Shown: positions 38,380-47,519, numbered from the stretch's first letter. The stretch is 64,000 nucleotides of DNA from Gloeomargarita sp. SKYB120 (GCA_025062155.1 JANXAM010000002.1:62001-126000), one strand, 5' to 3'. Made by a program: numbers and translations. Notes: generated from the letters alone by a model not told the origin.

Positions 38380-39438
38380 TCAGTCGTGGCTCCCTAGCAC
38401 TTGTGAAACGTAGGCGGCTGCCGCCCGCACTAGACCAATCATCCGCCCGTAGGGCATCCGCTTCGGGCCAAGAATTGCGACAGAACCCACGGGCACCCCG
38501 TCTTGCCGGTACATGGTGGATACCAAGCTACACAAGTGCATGGACGTCAGGGGGTTTTCCTGACCAATGATAACCTGTACGGGCGAGTTCTCATCCCACA
38601 GCAACGCTCCTAGACGTTCTTGCTCTGTCTCGAGCGCTTCCATGACCGGCTGAACTTGGCTGGCCTGCTGGAATTCTGGTTGTCGCCGCAGGGCCTCCGC
38701 CACGCCACTGATCAAAAGCGGCATGGTGACTGCCGGACGTCCCCAGGCGTGTAACTGCTGGCGCAGGGGGGACATCAGCGTGCGCAACCACTCCCCATAG
38801 GCGGCAAATTCCCGCTCCAGGGCCCCCCAGTCCATCGCCGCAACTTCCCGCAGCGTTCGACCCTGCAGGTGATGGTTCAAAAACTGGCCCACCATCTCCA
38901 GCGCCGAATCCACATCCACCTGTGGCGGGGGCACCCAATCCAACAACGTGGATTCAACTCGTTCTCCCTCTAGCACCACCATCAACGCCACTCGTTCCCC
39001 GACCGCTACCAGGCGCAGGTATTTCAAGCGAGCACAGCGGGGTTGCGGTTGCGTTACCACGATAATCGAACCGCTCAACTGGGCTAACAACTGCGCTGCT
39101 TGGCGCAGGACCCCTTCGAGATGTTCCGCCGCATCTGGCGACGGCAGGTAAGCCGCCAGAGACACCATCGGCAGGGTGTCCTTGTGGAGCAACCAGTTCA
39201 CGTACTGGCGATAGCCCAAATCCGACGGAATCCGACCCGCGGAAGTATGGGGCTGGTATAGCAACCCCGCCTGTTCTAACCGTCCCATCGCCTGCCGGAT
39301 TGTAGCTGGGCTGGCGGGAATGCCATAGCGCGTCGTCAGCGTGCGCGAACCCACCGGCTCGCCGGTCGCCACGTAATGCTCGACCGTGGCCTGGAGTACC
39401 TGCCGTTGCCGTTGGGTGAGTTCCACACTTTGCGTCAT
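38380..39438 (-). CDS. hrcA: Heat-inducible transcription repressor HrcA
   Basis: 352 residues: an N-terminal winged helix (LTQRQRQVLQATVEHYVATGEPVGSRTL, then SPATIRQAMGRLEQAGLLYQPHTSAGRIPSDLGYR) and the C-terminal GAF-like domain ending with SVAILGPKRMPYGRMIGLV. HrcA binds CIRCE inverted repeats to repress chaperonin genes. No CIRCE was found in this window. An AT-rich segment just upstream (TATATAATA on the minus strand, about 39460) is a likely -10 region. Confidence 0.94.
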   Translation of the reverse strand: MTQSVELTQRQRQVLQATVEHYVATGEPVGSRTLTTRYGIPASPATIRQAMGRLEQAGLLYQPHTSAGRIPSDLGYRQYVNWLLHKDTLPMVSLAAYLPSPDAAEHLEGVLRQAAQLLAQLSGSIIVVTQPQPRCARLKYLRLVAVGERVALMVVLEGERVESTLLDWVPPPQVDVDSALEMVGQFLNHHLQGRTLREVAAMDWGALEREFAAYGEWLRTLMSPLRQQLHAWGRPAVTMPLLISGVAEALRRQPEFQQASQVQPVMEALETEQERLGALLWDENSPVQVIIGQENPLTSMHLCSLVSTMYRQDGVPVGSVAILGPKRMPYGRMIGLVRAAAAYVSQVLGSHD

Positions 39439-39514
39439 CCCTGCTTGTTAAATTTGCATTTATTATATATGAACCACTTAATCATAATGCCCAATGGACT
39501 TTCGGCTCGGCAAG

Positions 39515-40042
39515 TTATTTCACCTGTTCCATCAGTTGGGCCACGGGGTCAAACCCTAAGGGAAACTGGGTGGAGTCACTGTAATTGGCGCCGACCACAT
39601 CCGCTTGGTCCAGTTGGGTGTCCAGCAGATTTGCGCCGAAGAGAACCGCCTGCCGTAAATCCGCGCCTTGGACATAAGCCCCTCGCAACTGCGCACGAAA
39701 CAAGTTGGCTTGTCGGAGATTCGCCCCCTGGAGATTGGCTTTCGTCAAATCGGCTTCTCCCAAATTGGCTCCCTCTAGATTGGCCCCCTGCAGGTTTGCG
39801 CCGCGGAGATTGACCCGGCGCAAGTCCGCACCCGCCAGCACCGCCTGCTGTAAATCCGCGCCTGCGAGGTTGGCACCCGCCAGGATCACGCCCTTGAGCG
39901 TTTGTCCCGCCAGCTTGGCTCCTGGCAAGTGACAGTTCAGGCAACGCCCCGTCGTCTGTAACATCTGCAGGTCGGTTGGCCGCCCACAGGCCACCAGCAA
40001 TCCCGCCCAACCAATCATCCACCAGCTCCGTGACCATCTCAT
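39515..40042 (-). CDS. Pentapeptide-repeat lipoprotein
   Basis: About 175 residues. The N terminus (MRWSRSWWMIGWAGLLVACG) is a lipoprotein signal with lipobox LVAC. A CLNCHLPG pair precedes about 18 tandem A(D/N)Lxx repeats (ADLQQ AVLAG ADLRR VNLRG), which fold as a right-handed beta helix. The short tail is SDSTQFPLGFDPVAQLMEQ. The ligand is unknown; such proteins are frequent in cyanobacteria. An upstream ATG at 40060 exists, but 40042 gives the better signal peptide. Confidence 0.85.
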   Translation of the reverse strand: MRWSRSWWMIGWAGLLVACGRPTDLQMLQTTGRCLNCHLPGAKLAGQTLKGVILAGANLAGADLQQAVLAGADLRRVNLRGANLQGANLEGANLGEADLTKANLQGANLRQANLFRAQLRGAYVQGADLRQAVLFGANLLDTQLDQADVVGANYSDSTQFPLGFDPVAQLMEQVK

Positions 40043-40186
40043 CTGGGATCGACCTCGCACTCACCTTTACAGGAGCGACGAATTGGGTTTGTCAATGCCC
40101 ATATTAATGCCTTTCGGAACCTTTGCTGATGACTCAGCCACCTTCGTTTCAGACTACGATCATACTGACAATTGAGAACAATTGCT

Positions 40187-40486
40187 ATGAGTGAGCCAAC
40201 CAATCAAGAACTCAAAGAACTCATCCTGAATCTAGAGAGAAAACTGGAGCAAAAGATCGATGCGCTCGACAAAAAAGTGGACGTTCAGTTTGCCGAACTC
40301 AAAGGAGAGATCAAAACACTTGAAGAAAGATTAGCTGGGGAAATCAAACGATTAGAAGCCGAACTCAAGCGGCTTGACAAACGACTGGCCAACGAAGAAT
40401 TGGTGAGTCGCAGCGCCTTGGCCACGCTGTTACTTGGACTCGTAACTGCAGTCGTCAAAGTCTTGTTCTTTCCTGACAGAGCTTAA
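40187..40486 (+). CDS. Coiled-coil membrane-anchored small protein
   Basis: 99 residues, mostly one long charged coiled coil (LNLERKLEQKIDALDKKV and on to LEAELKRLDKRL) with a C-terminal hydrophobic anchor (SALATLLLGLVTAVVKVLFF). Function unknown. Codon use is more AT-rich than the neighbours, hinting at later arrival. No nuclease or other toxin partner is adjacent. Confidence 0.7.
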   Translation: MSEPTNQELKELILNLERKLEQKIDALDKKVDVQFAELKGEIKTLEERLAGEIKRLEAELKRLDKRLANEELVSRSALATLLLGLVTAVVKVLFFPDRA

Positions 40487-40504
40487 ACCGACACCCGCAA
40501 AGCC

Positions 40505-41272
40505 CTATAACAACTGGTCCATTAACTGGAAAACCGACCCCGCTGCTTCCCAATCGGGGGGATAGCTTTGAGTGGTCAACCACTGGCTCAGGAGGCGGTG
40601 TAACCCCATGAGTTTAAAGCTGGGTTCGGCGGTCGCCTGGACAATCGCCGTCGCTACCGGTAAATAGCCCGTTTCCCCCAAATCCGTCAACAACACCCGC
40701 TGCAAGCGCGTCTCCGACCGATAGATTAAATCCAGTAATTGCTCAATGTAGCCAGTATCCTGCGTGAGCAAATACATCGTACAAAGAGCAGCACTTCGCA
40801 CCCGTGGCAAGGGATGTTCCAGGAACGGCTGAATCGCTGGAATCGCTGTACGAGCGTTCAACCGCCCTAGGGCTAGAAGAATGGCGCTATAGGGCTGGGG
40901 CAAGTCCTCCGTTGCCAGCGCTGAGGGCGTCGCTTGCTCCTGCAACAGGGCAACCAAGGCCGGAATCGCTTGCGCATCCCCTAGCAACCCCAACGCAGTA
41001 GCTGCCGCCGCCCGCAGTTGAAAGTCCGCCACCTGCAAACACGCTATCAACCCTGGAACAGCGCGTGGGTCTCCGATTTCCCCCAACGCCCGCGCTGCAT
41101 TGCGCCGGAGCGGATACCCGCCCAGGGCCGTGCGGTCCGATTCATCCTGCAGGGCCACCAGCAGAGCTGGCACTGCTTCCTTCACCCGGAATCGTCCTAG
41201 CCACCAGGCCGCGTAGTAGCGCTGACTGGGGTCCGGCGACTGGAGTTGGGCCAGGGCTTCTGCAACTGTCAC
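40505..41272 (-). CDS. cpcE: Phycocyanin alpha-subunit phycocyanobilin lyase, CpcE subunit
   Basis: 255 residues of HEAT-like repeats. SQRYYAAWWLGRFRV, DESDRTALGGYPLRRNAARALGEIGD, QPYSAILLALGRL and DLGETGYLPVATAI match CpcE, which with CpcF attaches phycocyanobilin to Cys84 of the phycocyanin alpha chain. Its start overlaps the cpcD stop by 4 bases. No cpcF, cpcA or cpcB follows, unlike the common cpcBA-linker-cpcD-cpcE-cpcF order. Confidence 0.93.
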   Translation of the reverse strand: MTVAEALAQLQSPDPSQRYYAAWWLGRFRVKEAVPALLVALQDESDRTALGGYPLRRNAARALGEIGDPRAVPGLIACLQVADFQLRAAAATALGLLGDAQAIPALVALLQEQATPSALATEDLPQPYSAILLALGRLNARTAIPAIQPFLEHPLPRVRSAALCTMYLLTQDTGYIEQLLDLIYRSETRLQRVLLTDLGETGYLPVATAIVQATAEPSFKLMGLHRLLSQWLTTQSYPPDWEAAGSVFQLMDQLL

Positions 41273-41517
41273 TCGGGCTGGCTGCCGTTGAGCGCTTCGA
41301 TCTTGACAATTTTCCCCCCCAACCGGGTAATCCGGCGCATCTCCTCGTTCATCCGGTTGTAGGGGACAGTGATGAACACGCTGCCGCTGCGGCGGATGGG
41401 AAAGGCACGGCGGTCGGTTTGGTCATTCTGGCGCAGACCTACCACTTCGTAGCGAAACAGGCGCCGATTGGCATCGTTGAGACTGGACATCCCAGCACTG
41501 GCTGGCCCGTAAAACAT
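41269..41517 (-). CDS. cpcD: Phycobilisome rod-capping linker CpcD
   Basis: 82 residues, the usual size. The CpcD fold is recognised from RLFRYEVVGLRQ, IRRSGSVFITVPYNRMNEEMRRI and RLGGKIVKIEAL. It caps the outer end of the phycocyanin rods and limits rod length. GCGGGAG lies about 11 bases upstream of the ATG and a TACAAT hexamer further up (minus strand, about 41550) suggests an own promoter, so cpcDE seems to be a separate operon here. Confidence 0.95.
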   Translation of the reverse strand: MFYGPASAGMSSLNDANRRLFRYEVVGLRQNDQTDRRAFPIRRSGSVFITVPYNRMNEEMRRITRLGGKIVKIEALNGSQPE

Positions 41518-41654
41518 CGTACAACTCCCGCATCAGACCTTGCCCCTATTGTAAAAGCAGGCGGCCCAGGACTGACATCATGACAATTTGTAACGCGCCA
41601 GCGCTGGGGCGCGATGGTAGGATGGGGCTGAAGACGTGCGTTCGTGAGGAGAAA

Positions 41655-41873
41655 ATGCGTTTTTGGCTCATGCTCGGTTGCGCCTGGTTACTGGCCTTCC
41701 CTGCTGGCGCCCAACCCCGCAGCACGACACCCATTACTGACCAGTTCAAAATTCCCCCCTTTCGCGACTACACCGGTGACGGGGTGCAAAACCTGGATGA
41801 CATCCCGCAGCACCAGAAAAATTACAACGACCTGTTGCGCCAATGGGCTAGCCGGATGAGTGGCAGCCGTTAA
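41655..41873 (+). CDS. Secreted small protein with dockerin-like loop (paralogue 1)
   Basis: 72 residues with a signal peptide (MRFWLMLGCAWLLAFPAGA, likely cleaved before QP). The mature chain is about 53 residues and carries RDYTGDGVQNLDDIPQHQ, identical over 18 residues to the gene at 42017. The D-x-T-x-D-G-x-x-N-x-x-D spacing resembles a dockerin/EF-hand calcium loop. No known family recognised. A GTGAGGAGA ribosome site precedes ATG 41655. Confidence 0.75.
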   Translation: MRFWLMLGCAWLLAFPAGAQPRSTTPITDQFKIPPFRDYTGDGVQNLDDIPQHQKNYNDLLRQWASRMSGSR

Positions 41874-42016
41874 GTGGAGGTTATCAAGGGGTTAAGGTTC
41901 CTGAGCGTTGGTTAGCGACTCAGGTCAATGCTGTTACAATGGGGGCAACGTCACTCGCAAAGTGCAGTGGTGTGAGATAGACTCATTACAACCTTCCAGG
42001 TAGAGGAGCTGCGGTT

Positions 42017-42565
42017 ATGCGTCCCCAGATTTTAGTGTCTGTTTCCATGGCGAGTACAATGCTGGTTGCGGCGGTCGTTCCGGCGAACGCCCAGTCGGCT
42101 CCTAAGTTGTATGACCCGCCCGTGATGACTACGCCAGCGGCGAAAGCTGAACCCTGGCCGCCGTTTACGGGTCCAGCGATGACGGGCAAGCCTGGCACCC
42201 TGATCCAGTTCCCTAAGCCGTCCTACTACGAACATCCCATCGGGTTGGAGCGGAGTATCGAGCCTTTCCGGATTGGCATCAAACGCACGACGGGGACGTC
42301 GGCGACTCCGGTGACAGACAAGTTCCGTCCTACGCCTTTGCGGGATTACACGGGGGATGGGGTACAGAATTTGGATGACATCCCGCAGCACCAGCGGACC
42401 TTTACCGAGCAGTTGCGCAAGTGGGCTACCAGCATTGGTAGCTGTGCCAGGCAACGGGGTGTGATGTTCCGCCTGGTGGGTAGGGAGGAAGTGCCGATTC
42501 AAATCAACGGCGACCCTGGCCGGGTTCAACTGAACGCCAACAACGTGCCGGTGTGCCCCGGTTAG
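42017..42565 (+). CDS. Secreted protein with dockerin-like loop (paralogue 2)
   Basis: 182 residues. A signal peptide (VSMASTMLVAAVVPANA, cut before QS) is followed by a proline-rich segment, then TPVTDKFRPTPLRDYTGDGV and the rest of the shared loop (QNLDDIPQHQ), and a C-terminal domain with one Cys pair (SCARQRGVMF and VPVCPG). The shared part aligns with the whole mature chain of the smaller neighbour. A GAGGAG site lies 9 bases before the ATG. No known family recognised; a calcium-binding envelope protein is a guess. Confidence 0.75.
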   Translation: MRPQILVSVSMASTMLVAAVVPANAQSAPKLYDPPVMTTPAAKAEPWPPFTGPAMTGKPGTLIQFPKPSYYEHPIGLERSIEPFRIGIKRTTGTSATPVTDKFRPTPLRDYTGDGVQNLDDIPQHQRTFTEQLRKWATSIGSCARQRGVMFRLVGREEVPIQINGDPGRVQLNANNVPVCPG

Positions 42566-42594
42566 GTTGGCATCTTAGCGAACAAGTGCGCTTT

Positions 42595-42619
42595 GCTCCC
42601 AATGTTAGGGAGCTTTTTT
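42595..42619 (+). terminator. Rho-independent terminator after paralogue 2
   Basis: GCTCCC (42595-42600) pairs with GGGAGC (42608-42613) across AATGTTA, followed by TTTTTT. It ends transcription of the secreted-protein gene before pyrE. Confidence 0.85.
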
Positions 42620-42657
42620 GTGCCTACAATGGGGAGAGCGGGCCAGGGAGCACGGAC

Positions 42658-43233
42658 GTGTCGGCGGCGTTGCGTCAAGAACTGCTGCAATTGCTGGGGC
42701 GATGGGCTTACCAGGAGGGCGAGTTTTTGTTGAGTTCTGGAGCCAGCAGTACCTACTACATCAACTGCAAGACGGTGACGTTGCACCCCCGAGGCGCATA
42801 TTTGGTGGGACACCTGTGCGGGGCGTTGCTGGCGCCAGAGACGGTAGCGGTGGCCGGTTTAACCCTGGGCGCCGACCCGATCGTGACGGCCATCAGTGTG
42901 GTTTCGGCGCAGACTCCCCACCCCGTGAGCGGTCTGATCATCCGCAAACAGCCGAAGGGTCACGGCGTTGGTAGTCAGATAGAGGGACCGTTGCCGCCTC
43001 CTGGCAGTTGGGTCACCGTGGTGGAGGACGTGGTGACAACCGGACAATCCCTGGGGCTGGCGGTGGAGGTGCTGCGGGCGGCGGGCTATCGGGTCGAACA
43101 GGGCATCACCTTGGTGGACCGGCAACAGGGGGGTGCGGCGTACCTGGCCGCCAAGGGCGTGGCGTTGACAGCCCTGTTTACCCTGCCAGAGATTCAGGCG
43201 ACCCATCGCCAAATGACGACGTTCGTGGGTTAA
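42658..43233 (+). CDS. pyrE: Orotate phosphoribosyltransferase
   Basis: 191 residues from GTG 42658 (SAALRQELLQLLGRW). It transfers ribose-5-phosphate from PRPP to orotate in UMP synthesis. The PRPP motif is VTVVEDVVTTGQSL, and FLLSSGASSTYYINCK, GADPIVTAIS and IIRKQPKGHGVGSQIEG are the family blocks. The open frame starts at 42553 but crosses the terminator, so the GTG start is right. A TACAAT at 42625-42630 could be the -10 box. Confidence 0.94.
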   Translation: MSAALRQELLQLLGRWAYQEGEFLLSSGASSTYYINCKTVTLHPRGAYLVGHLCGALLAPETVAVAGLTLGADPIVTAISVVSAQTPHPVSGLIIRKQPKGHGVGSQIEGPLPPPGSWVTVVEDVVTTGQSLGLAVEVLRAAGYRVEQGITLVDRQQGGAAYLAAKGVALTALFTLPEIQATHRQMTTFVG

Positions 43234-43236
43234 ACG

Positions 43237-44451
43237 ATGGGGTTGCCTATCAGTCTGTGCATGATTGTGCGGGACGAGGCCCAGCGGTTGCCGGCCTGCC
43301 TGACCAGTGTGCGGGACCTGGTGGCGGAACTGATTGTGGTGGACACGGGTTCAACGGACGATACGGCGGCGATTGCCCAGGCCCACGGCGCTCGGGTTTA
43401 CCCCTTTGCCTGGCGGGACGACTTTGCCGCCGCGCGCAACTACTCTTTGACCTTGGCCCAGCAGCCCTGGATTCTGGTGCTCGATGCGGACGAGATTCTG
43501 TTGCCCGCGGCGGTGGCGGGGTTACGAGAAGCCATCGCCGACCCCACCGTCTTGGTGGTCAACCTGTGGCGGCAGGAGATGGGGGCGCCCCAAGCGCCTT
43601 ACTCCTTGGTGTCGCGCCTGTTTCGCAACCGCCCGGACATCCGTTTTCGCGGGGCCTATCACGAGCTGATTGACGACAGCATCGCCCAGATTCAGCAGCG
43701 GGAACCCCACTGGCGGGTGGCGACGTTGGAGACGGTGGCGTTGCAGCACTGGGGTTATACCCAGGACAGGGTGCCGGACAAACAGGCCCGCGCGCGCCGT
43801 CTTTTGACCCAAGCAGTGGCCCAGCAGCCTCAGGACGCCTACCTGTGCGCGAAGCTGGCCGCCGTCTATCTGGCTGATGGGGACTACGACGCGGCGCTCC
43901 AGCTACTCCAGCAGGCGTTGGCGACCCAACCCGCCGAACCGATGGTGCAGTACGAGATCCATTTCCACCTGGGGTTACTCCACCAGCGCCAGGGACAAAT
44001 GACGCTGGCGCAAACCCACTACCAAGCCGCCCTTGCAACCGCCTGTCCCCCACGGGTCAAACTCGGCGCCTACACCAACCTGGGCGCTCTTTACCAGGAG
44101 CAGGGCGATTTTCACCGGGCGCGGGACCTGTTTTGGCAGGCTGTGCAGAGCGCTCCCGACTGGGCCTTGGGTTACTACAACCTAGGGCTAGCCTACCGGG
44201 GGTTGCAGCAGCTTCCGGCGGCTCTCCAGGCCTATCAAAAAGCGCTGGAACTTGACCCCGATTTGGCGGCGGCCCATCAGAACGTGGGGGTTGTCTGGTG
44301 CAAATTGGGGGATTTGCCGAGGGCGCAACACCACTGGCGACGGGCAATTGCGTTATATCAACAGCAGGGTTCTCCCGCCGGTCACCAGTTGCAGCAACAG
44401 TTAGAAACCTTGGGGTTATGGACCCCTTGTGAACCGGATTTCCCCTGCTAA
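43237..44451 (+). CDS. Glycosyltransferase family 2 with TPR repeats
   Basis: 404 residues. The first 190 are a GT-A fold glycosyltransferase (SLCMIVRDEAQRLPACLTSV, VVDTGSTDDTAAIA, VLDADEIL as the metal-binding DxD region, and HELIDDSIAQI). From about residue 195 there are four to five TPR repeats (AYTNLGALYQEQGDFHRARD, GYYNLGLAYRGLQQLPAALQ). Such fusions glycosylate proteins or envelope sugars. It starts three bases after pyrE. Confidence 0.88.
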   Translation: MGLPISLCMIVRDEAQRLPACLTSVRDLVAELIVVDTGSTDDTAAIAQAHGARVYPFAWRDDFAAARNYSLTLAQQPWILVLDADEILLPAAVAGLREAIADPTVLVVNLWRQEMGAPQAPYSLVSRLFRNRPDIRFRGAYHELIDDSIAQIQQREPHWRVATLETVALQHWGYTQDRVPDKQARARRLLTQAVAQQPQDAYLCAKLAAVYLADGDYDAALQLLQQALATQPAEPMVQYEIHFHLGLLHQRQGQMTLAQTHYQAALATACPPRVKLGAYTNLGALYQEQGDFHRARDLFWQAVQSAPDWALGYYNLGLAYRGLQQLPAALQAYQKALELDPDLAAAHQNVGVVWCKLGDLPRAQHHWRRAIALYQQQGSPAGHQLQQQLETLGLWTPCEPDFPC

Positions 44452-44483
44452 TTCCTCGCGGGTTTCCTATCGCTGCTTGCGCT

Positions 44484-47400
44484 ATGATGGCGTCAGAAGC
44501 CCCACAGCCGTTGCCTGTGATTCCCCAGCAATTAACCCTGAAAAATTTCCTGAGTTATCGTCAAGCCACGTTGGATTTTCGGGGGCTGCACACGGCCTGT
44601 ATTTGTGGCCCGAACGGTGCGGGCAAATCGTCGCTTTTAGAGGCGATTACCTGGGCCTTGTGGGGTGAATGTCGCGCCCCCAGCGCCGACGACGTGATTC
44701 GCAGCGGTTGCACCGAAGCGCGGGTGGATTTTAGTTTCCAAAGCGGCGGGCAAACCTATCGAGTGATTCGGGTGCGGCGGCGCGGTTATACCGCCCTAGA
44801 GTTTCAAATTTGGGCCGAAGGACGCTGGCAACCGTTGACGCAGCGCAGCGTGCGAGAAACCCAAGACTACATCAACCGCGAACTCAAGCTCGACTACCAC
44901 ACCTTTATTCATTCTGCCTATTTGCGCCAGGGGCGGGCCGACGAATTTATGCTGAAAACTCCCGCCAAACGCAAGGAGGTGCTGGCCAGCCTGCTACAGT
45001 TAGAGCACTACGACGCCTTGGCCGAGGAGGCGAAAAAACGGGCCAGCGCCCACGAGTTGCAGGTCCAACACCTGCGGGAGACCCTGCGGCAGTATGCCCA
45101 AACCCTGGCGCAGGAGCCGGACATTCGCCGGCAGTACCAACAGTTGCAGCAGGACCTGCAGGCCCAGCAGGCCACCTGTGAACGCCTGCAGCAGGAGTAC
45201 CAGCACTCCCAGCAGCGCCAGCAGCAGCGACAACAGTGGCTTCAACAGTACGAATGGCTCCAACAGCAGCGAGCGCACCTGCTGGCTGGGCAACAGCAAT
45301 TGCAACAGCGGCGGCAACAATTACAGCAGCGGCAACAGGCTCTCGAGCATCTGCTCCACCAAGCCGAGGCCATCACCGCGCAGTATCACATCTACTGCGA
45401 CTTGCAACAGCAGGAGGAGGCCTGCACGCAAAAAGCCCACCAGCACCAGCATCTGCAGCAGGAACTCAACCGCTTGGAACGGGACTACCAGCAGGCCCTG
45501 CACCAGCTCCATCTCCAGCAACGGCAACTGGAGACCGAAATCGCCACCCTCCAGGAAAACTGTCAGAAACAGGCGGCCATCTGCCAGGAAAAGGACCGGC
45601 TTGGGCCGGCGTTGGCCCAGTTGCAAAAAGCGCGGGCCTATCTCCAGGAGCTGGACCGGCGGGCGGAGCAGTACCGTCCTCTATACGACCACTATCAACA
45701 CCTGCAGCGGCAACAGCTCCAAGTGCGCGCCCGGCAAGAGGCCCAGCGCCAGGAATACCAGCAGCAGCTCCAGCGGCTGCAGCACCAGTGGCAATCCCTG
45801 GCCTACCTCGACCAGGAACTGGCGCAAATCCAGCAGCAGTTGACCGAGTTGGACAAGAAAGAGGTTTACCTTAAACACGTCGAAGACAAGGGCAAAGAAC
45901 GCAAAAGTTTTCAGGACCAGCTCAAGGCGCGCCTGCAGAGCTACGAAGCTGAAATGGCCAAGCTGCAGCAAAAAATGGCCCTTTTGCAGGAACCCGAAGC
46001 CGTCTGTCCGCTCTGCGCCCAGCCTTTAGACCCAGAGCATTGGCAACTGGTGCATCAAAAACAAGCCCTAGAGCGGCGCGAACTGGAGGAGGCCATCTGG
46101 TTAACCAAAGAGCAAATCACCGTGACCGAACGAGAAATTGAAGTGCTGCGCCAGGAGTATCGGGAGGTGAGCAGCCAGCTCAAGGCTCGCGAAAGCTTGC
46201 ACCAAAAACAGGGTCAACTGCACCAACAAATCCATCACCGCCAGCAACTTCAGGAGCAGATGGCCGAACTGGCGGCCCAAGTGCAGGCGCTCGAACAAGC
46301 CCTCGCTCAACCGCTGACCAGTCCCGAAATGGACCAAATCCAGGCGGCCTTGGACGTCCTTGGCTATGACGAGAAAGAACACGCCTGCGCGCGGGCTGAG
46401 GTGGACAAATGGCGGTGGGTTGAAATCAAACAAGCCGAGATTCAAAACGCCGAAAACGCCTACGCCGACTTATCCCGCCAGCTCACCAACGCCCGCCAGC
46501 GACAGCAGGCTCTGGCCCAGGAAATCGAACAGCTCGCTCAGGATTCTCCCCTGCGGTATGCCCTGGACCGTTGTCGGCAGCAACTGGCGGCTGTGGCCTA
46601 CGACTCGATAGCGCATCAGGCCCTGCGCCAGCGCCTCAAACAGTACGAATCGGCCCCTTTGCAGTACCGAGAACTGCAAAACGCCCAGCAGGAATATCCG
46701 CGTCTCCAGGCGGAACTGGCAGAATTGACCGCCCAGGAAACCGCCCAGGCCCAACAACTCCAGCACCTGACCCTCCAACTGGAGCAGCTCGAGGCCACCC
46801 TGGCGGATTTTCCTGACCTGCAGGACACCCTTCAGACGTTAGAAACGGAACTCCACCGGCAGCGGCAGCACCTCCAGAACCAATACGTAGAGAGTGGGAA
46901 GTTGCAGGAACAACTCCACCAGCTAGCGCAATTGCGGGAGAAATATCAACAGGCACAGCGGGATTTGGCCCAGCAGGAACACCACTATCAGGTGTACCAG
47001 GCCCTGACCCAGGCCTTTGGGAAAAATGGCATTCAGGCGCTGATGATTGAACAGGTTTTACCCCAGTTGGAGGCCACCGCCAACCATATCCTGGGGCGTT
47101 TGACCAACCATCAGTTACACGTCAGTTTTGTTACCCAAAAACCCAAAAAAACGGGCAATCACCGCGACCAGATGATTGAAACATTGGACATTTTTATCGC
47201 CGATGCCCAGGGCACCCGTCCCTACGAGACCTACTCCGGCGGCGAGGCCTTTCGGGTCAATTTTGCCATCCGGCTGGCGTTGGCGCGGTTGTTGACCCAG
47301 CGAGCCGGTGCCACCCTGCAGATGCTGATTATTGACGAAGGCTTTGGGACCCAGGACGCCCAGGGGTGTGACCGGTTACTGGCCGCCATCAGCGCTATTG

Positions 47401-47519
47401 CCGACGAGTACGCCTGTGTTTTGGTGGTGACCCACATCCCGAGTCTCAAGGAAGCGTTCCCCGCCCGGATTGAGGTGAGCAAAACCGAAGCCGGTTCCCA
47501 GGCGCAACTGGTGGTGTGA
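44484..47519 (+). CDS. sbcC: DNA double-strand break repair nuclease subunit SbcC
   Basis: 1011 residues, Rad50-like. The N-terminal ATPase half has FLSYRQATLDFRGL and Walker A GPNGAGKSS. Very glutamine-rich coiled-coil arms flank the zinc hook CPLC near residue 507. The C-terminal half has signature YSGGEAFRVNFAIRLALARL and Walker B MLIIDEGFGTQD. With SbcD it cuts hairpins and processes DNA ends. No sbcD is adjacent. The stop overlaps the next gene (TGATG). Confidence 0.93.
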   Translation: MMASEAPQPLPVIPQQLTLKNFLSYRQATLDFRGLHTACICGPNGAGKSSLLEAITWALWGECRAPSADDVIRSGCTEARVDFSFQSGGQTYRVIRVRRRGYTALEFQIWAEGRWQPLTQRSVRETQDYINRELKLDYHTFIHSAYLRQGRADEFMLKTPAKRKEVLASLLQLEHYDALAEEAKKRASAHELQVQHLRETLRQYAQTLAQEPDIRRQYQQLQQDLQAQQATCERLQQEYQHSQQRQQQRQQWLQQYEWLQQQRAHLLAGQQQLQQRRQQLQQRQQALEHLLHQAEAITAQYHIYCDLQQQEEACTQKAHQHQHLQQELNRLERDYQQALHQLHLQQRQLETEIATLQENCQKQAAICQEKDRLGPALAQLQKARAYLQELDRRAEQYRPLYDHYQHLQRQQLQVRARQEAQRQEYQQQLQRLQHQWQSLAYLDQELAQIQQQLTELDKKEVYLKHVEDKGKERKSFQDQLKARLQSYEAEMAKLQQKMALLQEPEAVCPLCAQPLDPEHWQLVHQKQALERRELEEAIWLTKEQITVTEREIEVLRQEYREVSSQLKARESLHQKQGQLHQQIHHRQQLQEQMAELAAQVQALEQALAQPLTSPEMDQIQAALDVLGYDEKEHACARAEVDKWRWVEIKQAEIQNAENAYADLSRQLTNARQRQQALAQEIEQLAQDSPLRYALDRCRQQLAAVAYDSIAHQALRQRLKQYESAPLQYRELQNAQQEYPRLQAELAELTAQETAQAQQLQHLTLQLEQLEATLADFPDLQDTLQTLETELHRQRQHLQNQYVESGKLQEQLHQLAQLREKYQQAQRDLAQQEHHYQVYQALTQAFGKNGIQALMIEQVLPQLEATANHILGRLTNHQLHVSFVTQKPKKTGNHRDQMIETLDIFIADAQGTRPYETYSGGEAFRVNFAIRLALARLLTQRAGATLQMLIIDEGFGTQDAQGCDRLLAAISAIADEYACVLVVTHIPSLKEAFPARIEVSKTEAGSQAQLVV

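Noticed and set aside
38380-39500. CIRCE operator near hrcA
   Set aside because: No TTAGCACTC-N9-GAGTGCTAA or close variant was seen here or elsewhere in the window.
44810-46445. Large alternative frames inside sbcC
   Set aside because: They follow from the repetitive CAG-rich coding of the glutamine-rich coiled coil and have low-complexity composition.
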